Source: Basidiobolus heterosporus B8920
Lineage: Eukaryota > Basidiobolomycota > Basidiobolomycetes > Basidiobolales > Basidiobolaceae
Length of the DNA stretch: 15,632 nt
Direction: 5' to 3'
NCBI GenBank assembly: GCA_000697455.1
Contig: JNET01035314.1
Span: forward strand, 1 to 15,632
Shown: positions 8,695 through 15,632 of the stretch, one piece after another
How positions within the stretch are numbered: the stretch's first letter is position 1
Layout: every line of letters starts with the position of its first letter
Notes under the pieces: generated by a model
The model's input: only the letters and a program-made list of their open reading frames with translations
Database searches by the model: none
Told to the model about the DNA's origin: nothing
Made by a program: the position numbers and the translations under genes

Positions 8695-8701
8695 TTATAT
8701 A
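8695..8701 (-). promoter_or_regulatory. TATA box of the CAP gene
   Basis: TATATAA on the minus strand, 42-48 nt before the ATG at 8653, matching the arrangement at the invertase gene. Confidence 0.6.
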
Positions 8702-8896
8702 GACTAGCTAAGGCGTGCTCGTGTCAACCGCATGCATCTAACAAATTATGAAACTATCATGCATACAATGTTGGAAGATGCCCAGTTGTGATCGTGTGCT
8801 CGTGAACTCTACTTGACACAAGATGGTCCAGTATTATTTGAATGTCAAACTATACATCAACATGAATACTCAAGAAAACATTTGGCCTACGGTTAG

Positions 8897-8922
8897 AACC
8901 CTAACCCTAACCTTAGCCCTAA
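8897..8922 (-). promoter_or_regulatory. Telomere-repeat-like cluster upstream of the CAP gene
   Basis: The plus strand carries AACCCTAACCCTAACC followed by TTAGCCCTAA. Read on the minus strand this is two exact TTAGGG units plus two variants. It lies about 245-270 bp before the CAP ATG and about 95 bp past the CWC2 stop. In fungi and plants such teloboxes in promoters can bind Tbf1/TRF-like Myb factors. An interstitial telomere scar is the other reading. Confidence 0.5.
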
Positions 8923-9015
8923 TTGAAGGTTTCAAGAAGAATCGTTTAATGCAACAAATATATAAATTATCTACATTTTTATGTTGAGCAGCTATGATGA
9001 GGACGAACAACTGCA

Positions 9016-10840
9016 TTAGTCTGATTGCTTCTCTTTGGAGGGCTCCTGGCTAGTCTCATCATTCCCGTTACTAACTTCTGTACTTTTGTTGTCTTTAGAA
9101 TCATAAGTAAACACCTGGGCATCATTCGGATCGTAATAGAAGTCATATTCTTCCTCGTCCTCGTCCTGATCCTCATCTTCCACCTTACTCTCACTTTCGT
9201 CTGGCTGTTGAGCAGGATGATCAACCTTGGCTTTCTTTACCTCATTCTCTGATGGAGCGTTTTCTGTAACTTGGCTCTGGTCATAGGCATAATATTGGCC
9301 ATTAGGGTCGTAATAGTATTGATATGCTGAGTAATCGTAGGGCTGTTCGCTTGTCGCGGCACCTTCTGGTTGTTGCTGTTGCTGTTGTTGCTGCTGCCAA
9401 TAATACCAAGCCCAAGCATTATAATCGTTCTCGTATTGTTGCTGAGCCGTAGCATCGTCTTGGAAAGTGTATCCGAATTTAGGATCACCGACCATTTTCT
9501 CACCCTCTGCTTCAGCTTTGCGTTTGTTCTCGTTATGATAAGCGTAGTATTGCTCTGGGTCTCCGACAACCGCTGCCAAATTAGGGTGGTTCTGTTCCAT
9601 AGCGTCTAGAAGCTGTTCTTCTGCATGAAGTTGCTTTTGCTCCTGAACTCTAGGATTTGGATCCTCTGTCGCCCAGCGCACGTTGAGAAGCTAGTGTATG
9701 ATAGAAGAAGGTGAGAACGAGTCAATGCTGAACTGTATAGGATGACCAACTCACCTCGTTATTATCCAAACTTTGGTTCATCATGGCTTCACGGGCGAAC
9801 TCAGCGTTCTGTCGACGTTTGTACATCACGAAGGCCACGTACTTGCTATACAGCACTTTGACTATTGAGTGGCAAATGAATTTGATCAGATTGCGTTGAC
9901 TGGCACTAAAGAAAGGATGAATGATTCTTACTGGGTTCAACGATTTCGCCCCATTCCGAAAAGTGCTTGCGAACCGTTTCCTAGGGTAAATGGTCAGTAT
10001 AGCGTAGGATAAAATTGGCTGAAAGACGAATCGCCACACATACCACGATGTTTTTACAGTTTGCACTGATGCCGCCAACGTACAATGTCGTGGAGTCCGA
10101 GCTGAATGAACCTACACCGCCCATATCATCACGATGTGAGCTGTTGAAAAGAGAGTGAGTTGAAACAATGCCGCAAGTCCGCCTTTTGTGTTAATCCAAC
10201 GTACGCAAATCTTTCGCGTCCAAAGATATCCACTGAGTTTCCTAAGTCTGGGTCTCCCTCCTGTGGTAATTTATGAAGGAATTGGCATTCATAACCTTTA
10301 ACGCAAAATCCCTTGGCGAAATGCCAACAGAAACAGGTTTGTTCCCCCATCTCCGCTCCCTTAGTGATACCGGAGTCTCTTTCTATATTACATCTGGTAG
10401 TGGCTCTTTCACGTCTAAAGATCACAACAAAAGGAACTTTTTGAGTAAACGAGAAAAGGGATAATAGAGAGTAGTATAAGAGAGAAAAGGAGTAATTGCG
10501 GAAGATCGTTCCTTTGGCAGATGTCTCAACCAGATTTGAGGTAAACCGCTTTTCTTACGAAAAAAAGGAAAGAAACGATTCAAGAAAAGGTGAAACTTAC
10601 GCTTTACGCGACCAACGATCACCCCCGGTATATTTATTATACCAGATATTATATTCACCTTGCTGCTCTGAAGCATCCATAAACTTCTTCAGAACACCAC
10701 TTTGGTTAGGTTGGGCCTATGACAAAACGGTGAACAAAAGATCATAAAAGGTATACCGCTGCTCCATCGCAGACATTACTAAACGATCAATGCCTTACCT
10801 GACGTCTGGCCTTCTTAACTGGTCTGTTATTAGTTGCCAT
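9016..10840 (-). CDS. CWC2: Pre-mRNA-splicing factor Cwc2 (RBM22 family)
   Basis: Seven exons were placed by homology and GT-AG sites: 10840-10799, 10716-10601, 10414-10205, 10140-10044, 9980-9932, 9861-9755 and 9690-9016; introns are 82, 186, 64, 63, 70 and 64 nt. The product is 431 aa. Cwc2 is a Prp19-related spliceosome subunit that contacts U6 snRNA and the intron and helps form the active centre. Seen in order: the torus start NIWYNKYTGGDRW, a CCCH zinc finger C-x7-C-x5-C-x3-H (C82, C90, C96, H100), FGRERFA, HRDDMGGVGSF, an RRM with RNP2 LYVGGI (142-147) and RNP1 KYVAFVMY (178-185), QNAEFAREAM and NVRWATEDPNP. The C-terminal 190 residues are unlike yeast Cwc2: a run of nine Gln (306-314), tyrosine-rich YYDPN repeats (325-344, 389-404) and an acidic block (371-390). 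Intron 2 is the least certain, being long, but both edges join conserved sequence in frame. Confidence 0.93.
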
Positions 10841-11259
10841 GATGAGCGTGTTTACTGTGAGAGATACGTGATAACTATTCGGTATCCAATATTCTAGTTA
10901 CGACAAAGACGTGAAGAGTGGATGCGAAAATATTTATTACAGGAGTCATGCCATCTGCCATCAGCCCATCGTCTATTCTAGTGATTTAAGCAATCAACGA
11001 GCTTAAATCCCAACTTTCATAGTGCATTAATTAACCGACTTGATTTCTGATCAGTTCAACTGTTTACGCACCACATTGTCCTAATGACGGATGTGCGCTT
11101 TTGGAGATGAGAAAAGAAAAAAAAATCCATCTGAAGTGCGCTGGATCTTAGTCTACTTGCTTTTTTTTTGTTGACTTTTTAATTAACCACATTGAAGGTT
11201 CGATTCCTTGAACCTCTCTATTTTTCCATTTTCCATTTTCCGTTTTCTATTTTGTAAAC
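10841..11259. promoter_or_regulatory. Shared divergent promoter interval of CWC2 and RIX7
   Basis: The 419 bp between the two ATGs must hold both promoters. No TATATAA box is seen, unlike the secreted-protein genes. TTAATTAACC occurs twice (11027-11036, 11179-11188), there are A-rich and T-rich runs (11112-11124, 11161-11169), and a pyrimidine-rich leader with TTCCATTT repeats (11223-11245) runs up to the RIX7 ATG. Confidence 0.55.
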
Positions 11260-13722
11260 ATGGGTGGGAGCAAAGGGCGTAAATCTAGGTCAAGTCTGAG
11301 TAACGATCTCGAGCGTAAAACCTTGCGCTACATCGAAGAGTATCAGTCTATCAACAACCTGGTCCTAGAGGCGATAGATTTGTACTCTGCCATAGAGTAT
11401 CTTCAAAGTGCGGATTTCGGCATGAGACGTATGAAAAGGAACAGTTTAGAAAAAATCGTTAGTAACGTGTTAAACCATATGAAGGCCAATCAAGAAGCCG
11501 AGCCAAACTCTCAAGTAGATGGGGAAGCAGAGGAAAATGAAGAGCTTTCTGCCGATTCTGAATTTGAAGAGTTAAAAGGGATCAAGACAATGGAGGTTAA
11601 AGACGGTAATGCACTCAACAAGTCCATCCTAAATATCTGGAGTCAACATATGGCTACTAGTGCTCCTTCCTCACCAAAATCAGAGGTCTCTCAGACTGTT
11701 GAATCGGACAAAAACACCGATGTTACACAAACCCCGCTGACCAAGAAAAAGAGACCTCGCCCCTCTACCGATCGAGACGTGAAAAGAACAAGGTCCTTAG
11801 ACAAGACCGAGAAGTACGCACCGCCTATGGCTCGTTTAGCCGATCTCGGTGGAGTAGAGTCATGCATTGAAGAGGTCTTGGAGTTGATTGCTATGCCACT
11901 TGCCCACCCTGAGGTATACATTCACACAGGCGTACAACCACCTAGAGGAATTCTTCTTCACGGACCTCCAGGATGCGGTAAAACACTTCTCGCCAACGCT
12001 ATTGCTGGCGAAATGGGTGTTCCATTCCTCACCATCTCCGCTCCGTCGGTTGTTTCTGGAATGTCCGGTGAATCGGAAAAGAAGATCCGAGACATATTCC
12101 AAGAGGCTGCTGAGATAGCGCCCTGTATCATGTTCATTGACGAGATCGATGCGATCACTCCCAAGCGAGAGAACGCCCAGCGTGAAATGGAAAGAAGAAT
12201 TGTGGCCCAGCTCTTGACGTGCATGGATGATCTGTCCTTGGACAAGACCAACAACAAGGCTGTGCTCATCATTGGAGCTACAAATAGACCCGACGCTCTG
12301 GACTCAGCATTACGTCGTGCTGGTAGATTTGATCGAGAGATTTGTTTGAACGTCCCTGACGAGGAAGCTAGAGAGAAGATTCTCCGCGTCCTCTCAGGAA
12401 AACTACGTCTCTCCGGGGACTTCGATTTCCAGACGTTAGCGAAGATGACTCCTGGCTACGTCGGAGCTGATCTCAACTCTTTGACCTGCGCTGCAGGTAT
12501 GGTTGCTGTTCGCCGCATCTTCAGAACCATGCAAAGCCAGATGATTCAAGAGAGTGAAGCTGAAAATACCAACAATGATGGCTCAAGCATGGAGGTTGAC
12601 ATTGAACGTACTGTGGATGAATTGGAGGCGGTTGGGACCAAGAAACCAGATACCGAAGAGGCACTCAGAAAGCTCAGATCCATTTCCTCGTTCTTGGCTA
12701 CTCACCCGAACCCATTGTCTGCGGAGGAGCTAGAGCCCCTCTCGATCAATATGGACGACTTCAGAGAAGCGCTTACCAAAATCCAACCTTCTTCTAAACG
12801 TGAAGGCTTTGCTACTGTTCCCGACGTTACCTGGAATGATATCGGTGCGCTACAATACGTCCGCGACGAACTCCGTATGGCGGTTGTTGAACCCATCAAG
12901 CACCCCGAGTTTTTCATCCGTGTGGGGATCAACGCTCCTGCTGGTGTTCTTCTATGGGGACCACCTGGTTGTGGTAAAACGCTGCTAGCAAAGGCTGTTG
13001 CCAACGAGAGTCATACAAACTTCATCTCCGTGAAGGGACCTGAACTACTGAACAAGTATGTCGGAGAGAGTGAAAGAGCCGTCAGACAAGTGTTCGCTAG
13101 GGCCAGAGCTTCTTCACCATGTGTAGTGTTTTTCGATGAGTTGGACGCTCTGTGCGCTCGTCGTGATGACTCGCAATCTGAAGCCTCTGCCAGAGTGGTT
13201 AACACACTGTTGACCGAGTTGGACGGAGTAGAGAATCGTGCTCAAGTGTTTGTCATCGCTGCTACCAATCGACCAGACATCATTGATCCTGCTATGCTAC
13301 GTCCAGGCAGATTGGATAAGTTACTCTACGTAGAATTACCCACACCTGAGGAGCGTTGCGAGATCCTTAAAACTTTGGCCAAGAAGACTCCACTCGATGC
13401 AACGGTCGATTTCGAGGATATTGCCAAGGATCCCCGATGCGAAGGGTTCAGTGGTGCTGACTTGGCTTCCTTGGTACGAGAGTCTGCAGTAGCTGCACTT
13501 CGTAGCACCTTCTATGCTGGTGGTACCTTTGCTCCTGCCGAGGCCGCCGAGGAAGTCAAGGTTGGCAAGCATCACTTTGAAGTTGCCTTCTCCAAAGTGG
13601 CCCCCTCGGTGTCCAAATCAGACAAACGACAATACGATGCGCTACGCAAACGATTCGGTTGCGAGAAACCAGTACCAGAAGTGACCACGCATCCAGACAC
13701 CCCCGTCTCCACCCAATCATGA
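11260..13722 (+). CDS. RIX7: Ribosome biogenesis AAA ATPase Rix7 (NVL family)
   Basis: A single exon of 820 aa, close to the usual family length. Rix7/NVL is a nuclear type II AAA ATPase hexamer that unfolds or extracts factors (Nsa1 in yeast) from pre-60S particles. Residues 1-75 form a basic helical N-domain, 80-110 is acidic, and KKKRPR (162-167) with KRTR (175-178) looks like a nuclear signal. D1 has LADLGGVE (193-200), Walker A GPPGCGKT (235-242), Walker B IMFIDEID (290-297), [10 protein letters not shown] and [11 protein letters not shown]2 has Walker A GPPGCGKT (567-574), Walker B VVFFDELD (622-629), [19 protein letters not shown] and [12 protein letters not shown]. Both Walker B glutamates are present, so both rings should hydrolyse [14 protein letters not shown] in D1 is typical of Rix7 and argues against Cdc48 or Pex1/6. 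The start is the first ATG after a pyrimidine-rich leader. No intron, in contrast to CWC2 next door. Confidence 0.96.
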   Translation: MGGSKGRKSRSSLSNDLERKTLRYIEEYQSINNLVLEAIDLYSAIEYLQSADFGMRRMKRNSLEKIVSNVLNHMKANQEAEPNSQVDGEAEENEELSADSEFEELKGIKTMEVKDGNALNKSILNIWSQHMATSAPSSPKSEVSQTVESDKNTDVTQTPLTKKKRPRPSTDRDVKRTRSLDKTEKYAPPMARLADLGGVESCIEEVLELIAMPLAHPEVYIHTGVQPPRGILLHGPPGCGKTLLANAIAGEMGVPFLTISAPSVVSGMSGESEKKIRDIFQEAAEIAPCIMFIDEIDAITPKRENAQREMERRIVAQLLTCMDDLSLDKTNNKAVLIIGATNRPDALDSALRRAGRFDREICLNVPDEEAREKILRVLSGKLRLSGDFDFQTLAKMTPGYVGADLNSLTCAAGMVAVRRIFRTMQSQMIQESEAENTNNDGSSMEVDIERTVDELEAVGTKKPDTEEALRKLRSISSFLATHPNPLSAEELEPLSINMDDFREALTKIQPSSKREGFATVPDVTWNDIGALQYVRDELRMAVVEPIKHPEFFIRVGINAPAGVLLWGPPGCGKTLLAKAVANESHTNFISVKGPELLNKYVGESERAVRQVFARARASSPCVVFFDELDALCARRDDSQSEASARVVNTLLTELDGVENRAQVFVIAATNRPDIIDPAMLRPGRLDKLLYVELPTPEERCEILKTLAKKTPLDATVDFEDIAKDPRCEGFSGADLASLVRESAVAALRSTFYAGGTFAPAEAAEEVKVGKHHFEVAFSKVAPSVSKSDKRQYDALRKRFGCEKPVPEVTTHPDTPVSTQS

Positions 13723-14303
13723 TAGAACAGAAGGAATCCTTTTTCGTTGTTATTCTCTAGTTTGCAATACGTTTGTCCCGCTTATCACACCCCCGTAGAA
13801 TACAATTAACAATGAAAATAGCACCACTACACTGTCATCATCACCACCATCACCACCACCACTACCATCCCCTCTATTCGATCCCAGCGATATCTCTGCT
13901 CGATGTCTTCAAATGTAAATTAATTAATTGCCCGTTTCTTTGAACATGGAATTCCCGCGAGAATAAAACCCTCAACGTCACTCTTGATCGATATGTTAGC
14001 ACCTACCCGGCACTTGCCCAGCAGATGGCCAGGATAACGGTCGTCTTGTGAGACAGGAATTAGAGTGTTCCATAAAGACTGCAATCTCGGCCATTGGATT
14101 GGCCAGAGATCCATCGAAATCAACATAACCTTAACTTGGTGTACTTGTTGACCCAAGATTAGTGAAGCACATGAATTTTTTTTAAAAGGGAAATTGACCA
14201 AGAAAAAAATTTCCAATGAAAAAGTCCAACTTTTCGCTAGGTCCTCTCCTTACCTTTCTTCGTCCTTTACCCAAGAAAGTCCCGTTTTCTCCACCCCTTC
14301 GTG
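13723..14303. other. Intergenic sequence between RIX7 and OLA1
   Basis: Contains the RIX7 3' end (no clear AATAAA), a CAC/CAT triplet run (13836-13868), a TTAATTAATT run near 13919 and the pyrimidine-rich OLA1 leader (14228-14300). A minus-strand open frame (13920-14216) with a 69-codon ATG version was looked at; it resembles no family I can name. Confidence 0.6.
13836..13868. repeat. CAC/CAT triplet microsatellite
   Basis: About eleven imperfect CAT, CAC and TAC triplets about 115 bp after the RIX7 stop, probably within its 3' UTR. Confidence 0.85.
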
Positions 14304-15509
14304 ATGCCTCCCAAGAAAGCTCCCGTAGTAGCGACCACCGCACGTTTCGGTAGGGTAAAGAACAACCTGAAGATGGGTGTCGTTGGACTTCCCAACGTTG
14401 GTAAGTCCAGTCTCTTCAACCTTTTGACCTCCCAATCCGCTGCTGCCGAGAACTTCCCCTTCTGTACCATTGAGCCCAATGAAGCGCGTTGTCCAGTCCC
14501 TGATGAACGTTATGACTTCCTTTGTGATCTCTGGAAGCCACCGTCCACCCAACCTGCCTATCTCTTTGTCACAGATATTGCCGGTTTGATCAGAGGGGCC
14601 AGTGAAGGTGCTGGTCTTGGAAACGCTTTCCTTTCACATATTCAAGCAGTCGATGGTATCTATCATGTGATTCGAGTATTCGAAGACGGAGATATCGTAC
14701 ACGTTGATGACGTGATCGATCCCATTCGTGATTTGGAAACTATCCAAGGAGAACTTTGCAAAAAGGACTTGGAAATTGTCCAAAAAGCCATCGCAGCTGA
14801 AGAGTTGGCGGTACGTAAGTCCGGAGGGAAACTCAAGATGTCCCCCTTGTTCCATGTTACCATGGACAAGATCGTCAACATGTTGGAGAAGAATATTCCT
14901 ATTCGTAGTGGAGAATGGACTTCAGCTGAAGTTGAATTGATCAATGAGAAGTCCCGACTCATCACCACCAAGCCCATCATCTATCTTGTCAATATGAGTC
15001 AAGCAGATTATGTTCGTAAGAAGAACAAGTGGTTACTTAAGATCCGTAACTGGATCGACGAACACGGTGGTGGTGTTATGATCCCCTTCTCGGTCGATTT
15101 TGAACAACAGCTGTGGGCTCTTAGAGACGAGCCGGAGCAACAAGCTCAGTTCCTCAAGGATGCCGGTACTGTCAGTGCTCTTCCCAAGATGATCACCACC
15201 GGATACAAGGAACTCAACTTGATCTACTTCTTCACCACCGGTGACAAGGAGGTCCGTGCATGGACCGTTTACAATGGAGCCCCTGCCCCAGAAGCGGCCA
15301 GTGTCATTCATACCGATTTCCAAAAAGCATTTGTTAAGGCTGAAGTGGTCTCTTATGAGGATTACAAGTCTCTATGCAATGGCCAAAAGGGTATGGCTGC
15401 GGTGAAAGCAGCAGGCAAATATCGTATCGAAGGAAAAACCTATATCGTCAAGGATGGTGATATCATTCATTTCCAGATTGGTACTTTGACTGCACCCAAG
15501 AAGAAATGA
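14304..15509 (+). CDS. OLA1: Obg-like ATPase Ola1 (YchF/TRAFAC family)
   Basis: Single exon, 401 aa, the normal length. The ATG at 14304 gives the expected MPPKK start; the GTG just before it is not needed. Ola1 is a cytosolic P-loop ATPase that binds ribosomes and is linked to translation control and stress. Seen in order: G1 GLPNVGKS (28-35), switch region NFPFCTIEPNEAR, G3 DIAG (91-94), GLGNAFLSHI, a coiled-coil insertion around 145-220, the non-canonical G4 at 230-233 (NMSQ), and a C-terminal TGS domain (about 303-390: EVRAWTVYNGAPAPEAA, IHTDFQKAFVKAEVV, KDGDIIHF). An N-M-S in place of N-K-x-D is what gives this family ATP rather than GTP preference. The family usually has Glu where this protein has Gln233. 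It ends in the basic tail APKKK. No intron. Confidence 0.97.
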   Translation: MPPKKAPVVATTARFGRVKNNLKMGVVGLPNVGKSSLFNLLTSQSAAAENFPFCTIEPNEARCPVPDERYDFLCDLWKPPSTQPAYLFVTDIAGLIRGASEGAGLGNAFLSHIQAVDGIYHVIRVFEDGDIVHVDDVIDPIRDLETIQGELCKKDLEIVQKAIAAEELAVRKSGGKLKMSPLFHVTMDKIVNMLEKNIPIRSGEWTSAEVELINEKSRLITTKPIIYLVNMSQADYVRKKNKWLLKIRNWIDEHGGGVMIPFSVDFEQQLWALRDEPEQQAQFLKDAGTVSALPKMITTGYKELNLIYFFTTGDKEVRAWTVYNGAPAPEAASVIHTDFQKAFVKAEVVSYEDYKSLCNGQKGMAAVKAAGKYRIEGKTYIVKDGDIIHFQIGTLTAPKKK

Positions 15510-15572
15510 TCCCATTCTTCTCTACTTTTTCTTTTCCTTCGAAAATGCCCCTTCTTCACCGCTCCATCGCAA

Positions 15573-15578
15573 AATAAA
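15573..15578 (+). terminator. Poly(A) signal AATAAA of OLA1
   Basis: AATAAA 64 nt after the OLA1 stop codon, similar to the spacing at the other genes in this window. Confidence 0.7.
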
Positions 15579-15632
15579 ATGGTGTTTCGCGAATTAGTAG
15601 ACATGTTTATTCTTATTATATATGTGCATCTG

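Noticed and set aside
11195-11216. GGTTCGATTCC, a tRNA B-box-like sequence in the CWC2-RIX7 promoter interval
   Set aside because: No A-box and no cloverleaf can be drawn upstream; probably chance.
12702-13004. Antisense open frames within RIX7 and OLA1
   Set aside because: They mirror strongly biased codons of the real genes on the other strand and have no independent features.
13920-14216. Possible riboflavin synthase fragment (VSQD-R--GH and LG---VGANI---DV runs)
   Set aside because: The resemblance is to scattered positions of two different parts of that family and lacks its core motifs, so no function is assigned.

Overview
The window looks like a fungal chromosome segment from a draft assembly. 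The evidence is a Cwc2-type splicing factor that follows the yeast protein motif by motif, a Rix7-type ribosome-export AAA ATPase, a fungal-type secreted GH32 invertase, and short (56-186 nt) GT-AG introns that mostly end in TAG and carry CTAAC or TGAC branch-like motifs. I cannot fix the lineage; an early-diverging fungus is possible, but nothing here proves it.

Layout. 1-3400 is an AT-rich repeat zone. It holds an old, broken Ty1/copia fragment (pol C-terminal part) interrupted by an insert with a tRNA-Thr-like sequence, an imperfect 2 x 154 bp tandem duplication, and an unidentified decayed coding-like stretch on the minus strand. 3406-5302 (minus) is a complete two-exon secreted invertase. 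5343-6450 is non-coding. 6451-7017 (minus) is a second copy of only the last 188 codons of the invertase, and it stops exactly at a perfect 19-bp Tn5 mosaic end (7018-7036), the adapter core of tagmentation sequencing libraries. Sequence on the two sides of 7018-7036 should therefore not be assumed contiguous in the genome. 7037-8012 is non-coding with small repeats. 8073-8653 (minus) is a three-exon secreted CAP/SCP protein of 155 aa whose exons are too short to show as a long open frame. 9016-10840 (minus) is a seven-exon CWC2 homologue. 11260-13722 (plus) is intronless RIX7, and 14304-15509 (plus) is intronless OLA1, followed by a poly(A) signal.

Function. The right half (9-15.6 kb) is conserved housekeeping: spliceosome activation (Cwc2), release of pre-60S ribosomal particles (Rix7) and an Obg-family ATPase linked to translation and stress (Ola1). 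CWC2 and RIX7 are divergently transcribed from a shared 419-bp interval. The left half carries two secreted-protein genes, each with a TATATAA box about 40-50 nt before the ATG. No operon-like system and no clear novel multi-gene system was found. The strongest unexpected signal is the assembly artefact at 7018-7036. The most interesting biological signals are the tyrosine-rich octamer-like tail of the Cwc2 homologue, a telomere-like motif cluster upstream of the CAP gene, and a CAP gene that ends inside a 23-bp minisatellite.
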